64,000 nt of DNA, from NCBI GenBank assembly GCA_030248295.1, contig JASANH010000183.1, positions 186,001 through 250,000 of the forward strand, read 5' to 3'. This document shows positions 24,534 to 35,730 of the stretch, piece after piece. Source of the stretch: Mesodorylaimus sp. YZB2_4. Lineage: Eukaryota > Nematoda > Enoplea > Dorylaimida > Dorylaimidae. A program made the position numbers and the translations under genes. Each line of letters starts with the position of its first letter. Within the stretch, counting starts at the first letter, position 1. The notes beneath the pieces are model-generated. The model was not told the origin of the DNA and did no database searches. It worked only from the letters and a program-made list of their open reading frames with translations.

Positions 24534-25490
24534 TCAGCTATTGGATCCTCTGTCACTTTCTGTGACACAAATACAGAATAACATTTTCTTAATTTCCTGA
24601 CGAAATATGGCATCTTTCCAAAAAAATATGTATAGTGGCCATATTGTGTACGTCATGGCCACGGGTATACAAATGTCATTAGCTTGTACAAAGAACTTCA
24701 AACCAATGAAGGAAGCTATGTTACCCAACGCCATAAAGCTATGAGAAAAAAGTGTTAAAAAAGAAATGACATTGACTCGTTTTAAAATGCGATGCTGCAT
24801 CGATTCCACACCGTGGCAATAAACTGAAATATTTCTCTGCGAATCAGTGACGCGCTTAACGAAATTGGAAGACAAACAAGGAAGAATAGCGTAACTAAGC
24901 AATAATAAAATTGGTAAGAAAACCATGCAAACAAACTCAATAAGGATACCAAACAAACTAATAACAGAAGGGTGCAGTTGCGAGAAAACGGCCACCGAGA
25001 GAAGGGGAGCTGTTACCAAGAGTAAAGTAAAAAATATAGCTATTCCAATCATGATAAGTCGATATGGTGCCTTTAACTGAATCCATTTATGCGGACGGAG
25101 TAACAGAACTACTCGATCTATGACCACAATCAATGCACTATTAATTGCGTACGTCATTAGTGTCTCTATAATCGTATCTTGGAAAAAGTCCACACGAACA
25201 TTTGCGATAATCATATAGATCGTTACTGCTGATTTGATAATCCAAAAAAGGCAAGTAATGAAATCGACAATGCCCTGGTTACAGATTAAGAAAAATTGGC
25301 AATAATTAAACCACTTGATGCGGTGAGCCACGATAAGAAATATGCTGGTGTGAACAAGGCCGAGAGCAGATACTACATACACACCAATGGCTCCGTTCAT
25401 TGACAACAAATGTGTCGGATTGAATTGGAGGTAAGCTGAGCTATCCGACTCGTCAATCGACGCATTGGTGTCCATTACGAATTCAACCAA
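24534..25490 (-). CDS. Serpentine (7TM) receptor, single exon
   Basis: A 318-residue protein with seven hydrophobic segments near 32-55, 64-95, 106-131, 145-170, 178-206, 238-264 and 271-291. TM3 ends IDRVV (residues 124-128), a DRY-type G-protein contact. TM7 and helix 8 read TIWPLYIFFWKDAIFR, in the place of NPxxY. An acidic, Ser/Thr-rich extracellular N-terminus of about 30 residues has one N-glycosylation site (NAS). This fits a rhodopsin-like or nematode serpentine chemoreceptor at the plasma membrane, probably on sensory neurons. The exact subfamily cannot be named. It lies between two fragments of the peptidase-family N-terminus on the same strand. The single-exon structure is unusual for nematode receptors and could reflect retrocopying. 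The start ATG has an upstream Met six codons earlier at the same end (MVEFVM). Confidence 0.72.
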   Translation of the reverse strand: MVEFVMDTNASIDESDSSAYLQFNPTHLLSMNGAIGVYVVSALGLVHTSIFLIVAHRIKWFNYCQFFLICNQGIVDFITCLFWIIKSAVTIYMIIANVRVDFFQDTIIETLMTYAINSALIVVIDRVVLLLRPHKWIQLKAPYRLIMIGIAIFFTLLLVTAPLLSVAVFSQLHPSVISLFGILIEFVCMVFLPILLLLSYAILPCLSSNFVKRVTDSQRNISVYCHGVESMQHRILKRVNVISFLTLFSHSFMALGNIASFIGLKFFVQANDICIPVAMTYTIWPLYIFFWKDAIFRQEIKKMLFCICVTESDRGSNS

Positions 25491-26976
25491 ATATCTGACA
25501 GTATTTTTCCGCTTAACGCTTCCGACCGTCCCTCAGTACAAATTTTTACACTCTTACACTGACTACTTTTTCACTTTTATATGCTGACAGACGCTTTGAA
25601 AAATGTCAAAGCAAACAAATTGACGCCCATGTTTTGTATGCTAGCACAGCCAGCATACTTTCAGCCTGATATCTTATCTTGCTTTTCAGTCGTTTACAAC
25701 CAGATTTTTTGTGATACTAACGTCATCGGTATGTATGCGAAATGCTTCCAAAGTGTAGGGAATGTTAGAAGGACATACTCGTATCTTTCGCGATATGGGT
25801 CCAGTAGCGAATTTTGTTTTGCCTACGCGCGATTTGACTGAATTCGCGATAACATTTGCAATTTCTCAATAAAACAGCCAGTTGAAGAAGGCAGGGACAG
25901 ATTCTTGTGTAGTGTACAGAGAGCTGACTAATAATGACGTAGCACAGCAAGTGCACATACAGATGGGAATCCGTGATAGAAATACAAGCCCTTTCTTACC
26001 AAACCTGCACAAGCGGGCAGCGGCAGGTTTGTGGCTCCAGAAAGACAAGCGTTAGTTTTATAACTTGTATCGTTGCATATTTTGGGCTAGCAACGTACTC
26101 GGAGCTGATTGCAGGCGGCGCAAGAAGAGATGGCGCTGAAATTATTTGCCCCGTTGAAACTTGAGACAGGGACTGGTGCAGGACGCTGCGATGATATCAC
26201 GGATGGAGCATACACCACTGCATTCGGCAGAGGTTGCCGAGGTTAGGTGCGGGTGGAGCATAATAATGTTTGCTCAGGCGGTGGTGGAGCTACTGGTGGT
26301 GGCGAACCTTTGGTGTCTTTGAAGTTTGTAGCCTTTTTAAAAACTAGAACAAATAAATGGAAATATTTATCTGCAATGCACTGCACTGAAGATACTGCAG
26401 TCGAAATTGCTTGGTCATGGTGAAGTGGCATAGCATAGCATTGATTATTATCTGTATTTGTTGCGGAGAACTGTAGCCAGCGACCGCTTTTCACAGAACA
26501 CAATCCAGCCATATCCTACGCGTCGTACAATATGTGAAAGCCGATCATGGCTCTGTAGCACGAGCATTCTAAACGTGTATCAACCAGATACAGGTATCTC
26601 CAGGTTGATGTCACACCAGGTAGCCGCTGTAGCACATGTTGCATGCTGCAGGTCAAACCGCTGTAGCACATGTTGCATGCTGCAGCACACACACATTCAC
26701 AACCGATTTAGCCGCGTTGGATGCGATCAAATATCCGTTTACTGCACTTGCTATATTTTATTCTATGAGAACAACTCTGTAGAAATGAAAAGCTAATAGA
26801 AAATACGGAAAAGCGGGCAGATTTTCTCGAAGGTGAGCTACACAGTGACGCAGCATTGCAAGTCGCAGAGGATGGGGGGGGGGGGGTGATATGTGGGCCA
26901 TTACACCTGGAGAGAAATACATTTCTTATAAATTATGCCCTATATTTCTTGCGATAGTAGTCGAACTTGGCGTTTA
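25491..26976. other. Intergenic stretch with peptidase-family debris and a short tandem repeat
   Basis: Near 26170-26330 on the - strand, GSPPPVAPPPPEQTLLCS resembles PPPLQQTLLCSCTC of the 27 kb gene, so another decayed copy is likely. A perfect 28-bp direct repeat, CCGCTGTAGCACATGTTGCA and 8 more bases, occurs at 26624-26651 and 26658-26685. A 13-G tract lies at 26874-26886. No intact gene was seen. Confidence 0.45.
26624..26685 (+). repeat. Perfect 28-bp direct repeat
   Basis: Two identical 28-bp units (26624-26651, 26658-26685) are separated by GTCAAA. The unit contains the palindromes GTTGCATGCTGCA and GCATGC. It is non-coding and unlinked to any larger repeat in the window. Confidence 0.75.
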
Positions 26977-27433
26977 TTATGGGCGGCCTGACGGCGGGGA
27001 GGGTGATGGAGTTACTTGTGCCGATAAAAATGGGTCAGGTGCCGGCGCATGAAACTGCGATGGTGACGATGGTGCAGGCACCTCTGGATTCGGCGGTGGC
27101 TGCTGAGATGGGATGCAGGTACAAGAACATAATAATGTTTGCTGCAGCGGTGGTGGAGTCGAGGGTCTTCCAGTAAAGCACCATGCTGGACGCTCTCTGA
27201 GAGAGCACGGCCCACCCGCCAAGGGACCACCAATGCTGTAATCGCGTTCAACTCTCATCTTCGACATAGTTTCGTCGGTGTCCTCAAAGTCATCATTCGG
27301 TGCACCTGAAGCAAATTGACATGATCCAGAGGTATTGGCTGACTACACTTACTGTAATAACACTTTTCTTACTCGTACCTTCACAAGGATGCCATAAAAC
27401 AAGCACAGAGCAAAAAATGATTATAAGGATCAT
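26977..27433 (-). CDS. Small secreted Pro-rich protein of the IGGPLA family
   Basis: Two exons, 27433-27379 and 27305-26977, join at phase 1 and give 127 aa. Exon 1 encodes a signal peptide (MILIIIFCSVLVLWHPCEG). It is 55 nt long, the same as exon 1 of the peptidase at 29124-32914. Exon 2 begins APNDDFEDTDETMSKMRVER then DYSIGGPLAG, closely matching GLPFESDDIEDTDETIVRLR and DYGIGGPLAK of that gene. It continues as a Cys/Pro-rich tail (TPPPLQQTLLCSCTC, NPEVPAPSSPS) and stops at 26977. No Cys module or peptidase exon was found downstream, so it is either a truncated paralog still producing a small secreted protein or a pseudogene in early decay. A donor-like CAAGTAACT inside exon 2 leaves room for unseen 3' exons. 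Confidence 0.55.
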
Positions 27434-28270
27434 ATTTTCCTGAAGCTGAAGCGGAAAAGTTTAGTCCCTTCTGTCATTGGTTAAAATACAGGCGCACGAC
27501 ACATGTTTAATTATCTGACCTTCACGATCAGTACAAAAAACTGCCTGGGTCCACCCCCCACGCATCAGCAAATCATCGAACCATAATTGCAGCATGATAG
27601 AACACTCTCGACACATGTACAATGAATATCTTACAGCCAGCCACTATGCGGACCGCCTCGCTATGCTCCCTCAGGAAGGGCTAGGGTTTTTTTAATGAGT
27701 ATGCCTGTGCCCGTGCACTTGCCTTTTCCGCATATTCTGTAAATCTAGATTTGCACATTTTCTAATCTATATAGTCCAGGCATTGTGTGAGGATTACATA
27801 GTCCACAATCTAGCTTTCACATTCAGGCGGTCGTTTGAAAGCGCCTGCACCATCATTTTATAATGCTGTATTGTATTGTGAGCATGATTCGCGAGTTCAG
27901 AAAGGAGACAATGCTTGAAGATAAAATCGCCCCACTCACTCAAAACCTAATTTCAGTGCAAGATTCCTGCGCAAAAGTACCTATTTTGAATGAAATTTAT
28001 TGACTTCTGGCGGCATGCCAAAATTGTTATGCAGATCATTGTGGGGGCTGCATGGGGGGGGGGGGGGGGGGGTCGATAGCAAAGAAAAGTGTGGCAAGTC
28101 CTCACGTAAGCTTCGGAGCTACAGGATGTTAAAAGGAACTGACTGGAGAGTGAGCAAGTCGGTGCAAAAGAGGAGGTTTATACGATTTCAGACAGGTCGA
28201 GCATATAATATTCCTGTGCGCATGTTACCAGGCCGTTTCTTTCCACTGAATCAGGCAGCGTAGATTACAT

Positions 28271-28347
28271 GACACAAAGTGCACTCCCCTACTTGGTCAT
28301 AAAGACACAAAGTGCACAAAGTGCACTCCCCTCCTTGGTCTCCTTGG
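28271..28347 (+). repeat. Imperfect tandem duplication
   Basis: GACACAAAGTGCACTCCCC-TACTTGGTC is followed by GACACAAAGTGCACAAAGTG then CACTCCCCTCCTTGGTC. The second unit has an extra ACAAAGTGC slip and a further TCCTTGG step. Replication slippage explains it. Confidence 0.65.
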
Positions 28348-28446
28348 TAACATCAAGTAGCTACTGTAGGACACTTGTGCTAGAAGATAGTTCTCGCGGC
28401 TCTTCAAAACTATAGTACTTTACGTTACAAACGAGGTCTGTATTTT

Positions 28447-28526
28447 TTGGCGGCAAAGGCCGAAATCAGGAAATGTCGGCCGAAATGTTCGGTCTTTGCC
28501 TGGCCGCGCCCGGCCTTTGCCGCCAA
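28447..28526. repeat. Foldback with 16-bp perfect arms
   Basis: Arms TTGGCGGCAAAGGCCG (28447-28462) and CGGCCTTTGCCGCCAA (28511-28526) are exact complements around a 48-nt loop. The loop repeats GGCCGAAAT and TTCGGTCTTTGCC. This GC-rich element in AT-rich DNA looks like a small foldback or MITE core. I could not identify target-site duplications. Confidence 0.6.
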
Positions 28527-29123
28527 CATATACGTATACTTCTGTGATGGTTTTTTCGGCGCCATTCGAGCACGGCTTGATGGATTTTGATGATTTTTCA
28601 CCCTAGCATGCAGGACACGGCGCCCGCGAACCTACGATGGGATTCGCGAAATTTTGATCGGTTCGGGAGATGTCGATCAAAAACACCTTCCAGAGTGTGG
28701 ACCCCGTACTGTAGAATACAGGTCCGCAACTTTTCCAAGCGAATGGCTAACACGTGTATCCCTATAAGGACTGGATAAGATTATTACTGGACATGAAAAT
28801 CGTGGCTGTTTTTAATTTTCTGTGACGTTTTCATCAGCTAAAAAAGTTTTATCGACTGCGAATTCTACTTCATAGTCACCCAAAATAATTTCTGAGTTTT
28901 CTCCGTTATGGTCACAATCGACGGATCAGAAAAACAGCCGTTTCGTGCATAGGCGACCTACGGTTTAATACGTTCGTCTACGAAATCTAAGGTCAGTGGG
29001 GCAAAAAATCATAAATCAAAACACTCCAATGTGAGTGTGAGTCTTATATACAGCCCTCGGACATACATAACCTACAGCTATCTATCAGACAGCTTCACCA
29101 TAGAAACAACTGCTCTACTCGCT

Positions 29124-32100
29124 TTATCCACTCCTAAACACGTTGCCGTCGAATTTCCTCCACTTATTGCCGTATATTGGTGTGGCAGTGTAACCCACAA
29201 CCGCAGCAGTCGAGTGAGCAGGGCTGGCTTGTTGATGAGATGAGGGTGTGCTCGAGACTTGTCCAAGAGACGGTTGGGCGATGCCTCTGGCCTGCAGTCG
29301 CTTGCGTGCTCTTTCCAACAAATTCTTTGAGCTTCTCCCATCTCCGCAGTCCTCTGTGCATGCGAAACTAAGAAATTGGGCTATTCCACATGCATTGGCA
29401 CCAGCCTCCATCCGAAAATATCCTTTTTCACCCCAGTCCGTGTCCCATGTGTTTCGTATAATGTAATAAGGGGCTGCGGGATCAGTAAAATCATAGCCAA
29501 CAATCACAACAGCGTGGTTTGGTTGCGCATCTGCACCCTCGCATTGACTAGCTCGCATTATGCCGTCTGTGTAGTATTGCCAGTGATCTGTTACTGCCAC
29601 CAGTGCTACTACTGGTCCACCCTGTAGGAGTGCAGAAAGACGAGCCTTTTCCAAATTACCACCGCTGCTTACATCGAGGTAATATGCTTGGCGCACCTAA
29701 AATGGTGGGATGCAGTGACAAGAGGCATTTGTAATCGCTTCTGATTGGCGAACTAATGACCCTCTGAGTCTTCAAGCTTTGATCAGTGTGCTATCAGTGA
29801 CCAACATTTCGTTCTGAACTATTGTATACAGTGATCATCAATCTTCCACGGAGTGCCATTACTATATGATTTTAACCAGCGCACCCAGGCGACGGGAGAT
29901 ATGAGAGACCAAAGCCTCGAGGGCAAAACAAAAATTCCGAATAAAGCAAGGCAAGTCTTGCGACTATACCTGCGTCTGAAACATCAACTTGACTGGTTGA
30001 CGTCTCCCAGTCAGGGGAGAGTCGTTATTATTATCAGCTCTGCCAAATCCCTTGAAGTGATCAGTGCGATGATTAGATCCGACTAGATCGCACCACTGCC
30101 GATAATCAGATCAGATCAGATCACCAGTGATTTTCGATCGATCCGACCTGATTTTCTGCGGTGATTGGATTCTATTAGTGCTTGCTCTGATAGAATCTAA
30201 CCACCGCTGTTAATCAGGTCGGATCGATCTTCTCTCCTCTGTTTGGCTCATGATGTATCAGTCTAGCACAACGTGTCGAGCAGGCACGAGTTTCTGACCA
30301 GCCACTCGTCCACGGGTTCTTACCTGTATAACAGGCTTATCCGACTGCACACAACTCAATTCGGCTCCCTTGCATGCCTTATTCGCTTCATTCTGGTAAG
30401 GATAGCACGTCTCCCTCGGCCATGCGCAGTCGTTAGTGCCAGTGCAATTGGCATTCGTCTGCAATACCAAAAATGGACGGCCACCGTCGCACCCTGCGGC
30501 AGCGTCGCCGTGAATACAATCCAGGACAAACTGGGGCGCCAGAACATGCGGCTCCTTCTCGTTGTGGTCAATAGCCCATTGCATGCCTGTCAAATCCGAG
30601 GTGCTAAACGCGTAGCACGAGCCACATTCCTTCTGGTACCTAATCTCAGGTACGACGCCTTCGTCTCGCCAATCGTATTTGTCAGGTACACCAGACACCA
30701 TCGAGCTAATATCAAAGTCGAATTTTTCAGCTGGATTCAACGGTTTCAGGGCGCCAGTAAATTTTTGCAGGAACTCCGAAAATGGTCTATCCATAAATTT
30801 TGTTTGCCCAAATATGGCATCGCCTGGATTTCTTTTCATCGCGTTTAATGCTTCGATTCGCTTGATAGCGTTTTGAAAAAAATCGAAATGGGATTCTTCT
30901 TCATATTGATTGGCGAATGATTTATTTTGCTTTTGTAAGAACCTTTTGTAAGCTTCTTTGAGCACGCATTCCGGGCAGTTGCTACCAGCACCATTTTTGA
31001 CATTTTCGAGACCTAAACCTTCCAGACCAGTCTTGGCTGGACCATTTTCACCACCCAAGCTGGTTGCAATCTTTTGCTTGAGGTCTGGACTGGCTAATGG
31101 CGCATTGGCTGGCCCGACATTCGCTATTGCAGTGTGCATGCTGGATTCGGGAGCCTGATTGTGAGAGTTGCTGTCGGATGAGGGACTAGACGATTTTGAA
31201 GGGGACCCGTGAGTTGCAGTAGACTCTTTGACTGATTTGGCCGGGGGTGCAGATTTTACAAGTGGCTGGTCAGTTTCATGATTTGATTGCGGTGCAGCCG
31301 GTGGGTTTCCTAGAAAAATCTTATTAGAACTTACCCAAGATCTACAAGATTTTGAAAGTTTTGACAGCGGCGCCAGGTTCTCACAAAAAACGCCAAATTA
31401 AGTGTGGATTAAGTTTCTGACTCACTACCAGTCGAAGAATCGTGCCCTAGCTTGCGGCAAGGCAGCTGCAAAGCGATCAGGAAAAGCAATAGTTAGAAGC
31501 CCTTTTATGAAGTCATGCAATTGCAATGTTAATTGAAAACTTTTATTATTAAAAGACAGGAATGTTTCAATACCAGTAAACTTTCATTGGCTCTTACAAA
31601 AAACTGCGAATCGCAAAAGCTGTTACGCAAATAATAGAATAGTTCACTCAGACAAAAACCCAAAGGAAAAAACCAAACTTTGTGCCTCCTTAAAGTTTGT
31701 CCACGAAAAAAAAAAATTTTTCTTGTGATATGACTGAGTGGAGCATTGTTACACTTACATAATGTATACTGTGCGTGCCGCCCAATGCGCAGAAAAAGGT
31801 GGCCAAGCAAAGCTCGCATATATTTCTTGCAAAGTTGAGAGAATTAGTGAAAGCAGGTTGATAAACTGTTTGATAAGCAAAGCAGCAGCGAGATACGATC
31901 GGCTCAGCGTTTCGAAGCAGCAAACTGACCGTTATCCGAGGCTCCCGTGTCGCACTGCGGAATGAAGGAGTCGTACGATAGAGAATCAGATAAATTGGGC
32001 GAGCTCAGTTTATCGGACTTGACGAAATAAAAGTAGGATAGACCGTTTTTATTTGATCGCATAAAATAATTGCACTGAAAACAATGAAAGTGGGTGACTC

Positions 32101-32914
32101 ATTGGAAAAATGGACAATGGTTTCGGAGGTAGTGCTAAACACCACCATCAAAGTTTTGAGCTTGACCTCTGCACTGATGCCGTACAGTACGAAGACTTAC
32201 TGAAGATTTCTGGCATATTTTGGCGCATTCGCTGATTGATGTGCAAGTATCCGTGAATTTATGGTTGTAATCGGGAAATTGGGCAGAGCCGTCGAAAATC
32301 TCCGACAGGACACTGGATGGATACACTGACATTGGGCAGGCACCTCCTAAAAATTGGGAGATAATGGAAGTGACCTACGATACCTAAATAAAATCTGTAC
32401 AATATAGCTTACCTTTTCCGCCTCCAGAGGCACTTGCTGCCTGGCCACCTCCACCACCGCCTGCTTTTACAGGTGTTTGCCCCTCGGATGGTGATTTCTG
32501 TTTATTATCGCCATTCTCTTTTACTGCAGCAGATGGGGCTGGAGCTGGAGCTGGCGCTGGTGCTGCCGCTGGCGCTGGTGCTGGCGCTGGCGCTGGCGCT
32601 GGTGCTGGCGCTGGCGCTGGAGCTGGCGCTGGAGCAGGAGCCGGAGCAGGGGCTGGGGCTGAATTCGAACTTGAACTTGAAGTTTTCGATCCGGGCTTCT
32701 CATTTTTGGCCAACGGACCACCGATTCCGTAGTCCCTTTCCACGCGTAGTCGGACTATGGTTTCATCAGTATCCTCAATATCATCGCTTTCAAATGGGAG
32801 TCCTACAAAAAAAACCGATAGTTATTCATTCCACTCGATTCAGGGACCAGTTCACCCACCGCTGCATAGCGTTAATGAAACCAAAACCACAATACACGCC
32901 GTTTTTCCCACCAT
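29124..32914 (-). CDS. Secreted C1A cysteine peptidase with internal PAN-like module
   Basis: Six exons join in phase: 32914-32860, 32802-32413, 32346-32201, 32074-31930, 31309-30324 and 29696-29124. They give 764 aa. Order: signal peptide (MVGKTACIVVLVSLTLCSG); acidic segment and DYGIGGPLAK (about 40-52); Ala-Pro linker; a PAN/apple-like Cys module (about 149-245) with ECAKICQKSSCNYF; a Ser/Pro linker; I29 propeptide (about 362-430); papain-like domain. The triad is C477 (CGSCYAFS), H635 (PNHAVV) and N656 (RNTWDTDWG). The oxyanion Gln lies six residues before C477, and GCDGG is present. Tyr after the catalytic Cys, rather than Trp, recalls cathepsin C. The C-tail of about 60 residues has no second module. 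It should be a secreted or lysosomal endopeptidase made as a zymogen. Propeptide and first half of the catalytic domain share one exon, unlike its + strand paralogs. It points away from them. Confidence 0.87.
29875..30019 (+). repeat. Dispersed repeat family D, copy 1
   Basis: It starts ACCAGCGCACCCAGGCG and ends GAAACATCAACT then a short spacer and CAGTCAGGGGAG. The copy at 52161-52313 has the same ends and GGCAAGTCTYGC blocks. This copy lies in the last intron of the - strand peptidase. A SINE-like element is likely. Confidence 0.6.
30055..30235. repeat. GATC-rich repeat patch in peptidase intron
   Basis: Words such as GATCAGATCAGATCACC, GATCGATCCGACC and CAGGTCGGATCGATC crowd the intron between 29697 and 30323. 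Halves 30090-30150 and 30170-30225 are partly inverted relative to each other (TCTGATAATC... against ...GTTAATCAGG). Same family as the 3.9 and 4.9 kb patches. Confidence 0.5.
32530..32650 (-). repeat. Ala-Pro coding minisatellite in peptidase exon 2
   Basis: The + strand shows GCTGGCGCTGGTGCTGGCGC-type units that encode about 38 alternating Ala-Pro residues in exon 2 of the - strand peptidase. The 6-bp unit is expected to vary in length between individuals. The same Ala-Pro theme recurs in the separate protein at 43223-44658. Confidence 0.75.
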
Positions 32915-33502
32915 TTCGATTGCTTGATAATCGGGTCAAGAATATGAAGCTACTCCCTAAACAATGATTCCACACAATTCTGACCTTCTTATTTGTACAC
33001 AATCCGCTGCCAAAAACTACTTTCGATCTCCTATTTTAGGCACCTCATCCCACCTGTTCAAGTCCCGCCATCCGTCTTGCATTGAGACTCGCACTTACGC
33101 CACCAGTAAAACATCCATTTCAATTTCATACGCAGCGTGTATCCTTCACTTTGGAATCAATCATAGCATCACTTTCGGTGATTGATGTACATCAGCTTGT
33201 CCAAAAGTTAATTATATTGACGGCAGGGTGCAAACAAAATAAAACCAAGCAAAAGTTTGGGCACTTTAGTTTAAATTAGAGCCAAAACTGTGTCCTGCGT
33301 GCGATCGCTGCGATATTTATTGCTGTGATTTCTTTGATTAAAATTTACCGCCGAAGTATGAAAATGATTGCTCATAAATTCATTCTCACACATTTAAATT
33401 TTATTGCACATTTCAGGAAACCACACTTTATAAAATTCCTTTGTACTCCATGGTACACCTTTATTCCTCAATGTGTCAGGGGAATAAGGGGAGGACTCAA
33501 AG

Positions 33503-35730
33503 TTATTTCACTCCTGCATTTCCTAAAAATGTAATTATCCACAAATATTAATTATTCTTAATTAATCCCTCAGAAAGCATTTCCATCAAATAAAGCCACG
33601 AATCTTTTTTCACTTACCACTCTTCTCAATCAGAATTGCATCCGTAACAGCCACCCACTCTTCACTCAAATCTTTTAGAAAGTTCGCTAGAATTTCAGAC
33701 CTAAGCGAATCGTCTTTGTAATTTCTGAGGTAAAACGGATGGCCTATTGTGGAAAGAGGAATTGACGAGAATGCGTGAGGAGGCGAAGTGTGGAATGGAG
33801 GCGGATTGACGTGTTTAGTCTCGTCTAGTTTAGGTGGCAGACCTTTTGTACAACCAGAACAATACTACGTTTGGAGAAGTACAGAGGTTTGACAAAATGG
33901 AATGGCAAGGACAAGATTCTTGTTGCTGAACTTCAAATAAAAGACTACAAATGACACCGTTTTGCTTTCTTGACAATGATGCCAAGTCGAAGGCAAGAGT
34001 TTGTTCCTAATCCGAAAAAGATACGCGCTGAATGACCGTCGTCCTGCAGGAAAGAATATGCATTTTAAAAGCCAACATATTCTCGGTTTAAAATACGGAG
34101 TATCCACATTTAGAAAACTGGTTCAACTGAGGGGGGATTAGCAATTTGTTTGTCACATGCATTTATTTGACCAACAGTTTTTTTAGGTCCTGGTTCCCTT
34201 TTAGCAGAAACTGGTAAATTTATTTCCGCCGCCTACTTGCACTTAGAATGGGTGGATAAAATAAATGATACGAGTGTGGACTGTCACTGAGAGTGATTTT
34301 AAGGGACAGGTCAGGAGTGAATGCGAGCATGGTGACTGACTGGTCTTGAGTAATGTGACAGCAAACGAAAGGGGGCACTTTGCGAGTTTAGCCAATGTCT
34401 TACAGTTAGTTGGGTTCAAAATTTTAAATGTAGCAGCAAAAGCTCTGACCTTGCCAGTTTAGGAAATCAAAAGCATCAAAGGAAATCAAGCATGCAGTGC
34501 GATTAAAACCACGGCTACTTCACGCCCAGCTACTACGAGAAGGCGTTGGATGCGACACCTGTTTACCGGCGATACGTGACAGCTCTTTAGTCTGTTTTCT
34601 ACTACTTCTGCTGTTTCTCTTTAGGCTCTGTTTTCGGCAAGAAAGCGCATCCGCCCATAAATGCAATTTGGACAGTACGACGGTTGGCACGAGTTGCAAG
34701 GAGCATGTGAGAACGGTCCAGACCTTCTCGTGCCAGAGACGATCTAGATTATGTAGCTGTGTTATATCCCACGAGGAAAGCGGCCCCGATCGTAGAATGT
34801 TACACTGGAGAGTCCCCTCCTCAGTTTTTACAAAGGATATGCCTCGTTGACCCGTACCATTTCAGGTAAAAAAAGAGTTTTGAGTTTTCCAACGATTATC
34901 GCCAGTCTCTACTTGGGCCTTCGCCTCACCTTTGCCTTTGCCTCTGTCTATTGGCTGAGGGAAAGCAACCAGGGTTGAATTTCGATAAAGACAGAGTCCA
35001 ATTGGGATGGTGTCCTAGACACATCCAAAGGTGTAAATAAGCGCATTGCCTCAGCACAATCCTCGTGTTGAGACAGTACAGTACTGTAGGTACCTTGAGT
35101 GAGATCTTGATGCTCTTGTAGAGGCTCGACTGGCAATCGATACTCTGCACGGAGCCGGCAGATGGGATCGTCACCCGTCAGGGTGACGTTTCAGCCATGT
35201 ACTAGGTCGGAAGACTTATCGTTGGTAGGCTGCCCTGAGTTTTTGGCGTGGTGCAAAACCTCCACCGGTCACTCCCTCCAGTAATACAGACCCAGCCGTA
35301 TTACACTCTGGTATTCCAAAGAAGCTGCCGGATGAGAGCCTACTTGAAGGGTCCCGAGATAGTGATGTGACTTCTGTCCCAACATGGACAGGGGTGCCTA
35401 CGCTGGTCTCTGCAGGCTCGAATCACTAACTGCGCAGTCCCAATAGCTGGACAACAGCAACGTGTTGAGTTTACTATGCCTACTAGCGGACACCTCCACG
35501 ACGGGTCGATCGTACACGAATACACGGGCAGGTAAATTACAGTAACAGTAACATTTTCTCTGTGGTCAACTAAGTGCCAAAAAGACTTTGCGCCTCAGAC
35601 ACTCACGCGTTAAGGAGACATCAGATCGATAAAGTGACATCACACTGCCAGATATTTTGAACACATCTGATTTGAAGAATGACTTGACTTTTAAAAACCA
35701 GAGTAACAAGTCTGTGGAATCAAATTTGGG
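33503..35730 (-). CDS. Unrecognised multi-exon gene, 5' end unresolved
   Basis: Four exons chain in phase: 35730-35607, 34043-33958, 33864-33618 and 33522-33503 (stop). They give about 159 residues. The joins use CTTTTCACAG, TTTCCTGCAG, AACGTAG and ATTTTTAG acceptors with GTGAGT, GTGTCA and GTAAGT donors. The product starts KFDSTDLLLWFLKVKSFFKS and contains a His/Cys cluster, HHCQESKTYCSGC. It also has HPFYLRNYKDDSLRSEILAN and ends EKSGNAGVK. The first coding exon, expected upstream of 35730 with a phase-0 donor, was not found, so the record is partial at 5'. The Cys/His cluster could bind a metal, but I cannot name a family. It occupies the gap between the two divergent peptidase genes. Codon usage in exon 3 looks genuinely protein-coding over 82 codons; the last 6-codon exon is the weakest call. 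Confidence 0.45.
35118..35307 (+). repeat. Dispersed repeat family B, + copy
   Basis: Matches 48313-48482 on the - strand over about 190 bp. Shared blocks are TAGAGGCTCGACTGGCAATC, TCAGGGTGACGTTTCAGCC, AGGTCGGAAGACTT, TCCACCGGTCACTCCCTCCA and GTATTACA. A shorter relative with GTGATGTTTCAGC and GAGTCGGAAGACTTGC lies near 48920-48985. This copy is inside the intron between the first two exons of the unrecognised gene. Confidence 0.7.

Larger units (their letters stand above)
27434..29123. other. Intergenic stretch with a foldback and G-tract
   Basis: No gene recognised. It contains a 19-G run at 28054-28072 and a duplicated CACAAAGTGCACTCCCC segment at 28271-28347. The 16-bp foldback at 28447-28526 also lies here. 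AT-rich DNA near 28.8-29.0 kb flanks the 3' end of the cysteine peptidase gene. Confidence 0.45.

Noticed and set aside
31437-31473. Small extra exon after TCGCTTTGCAG in the - strand peptidase
   Set aside because: Its 37 nt would shift the frame into a stop in the next exon. Skipping it keeps phase (GATAACG to GAAACCC).
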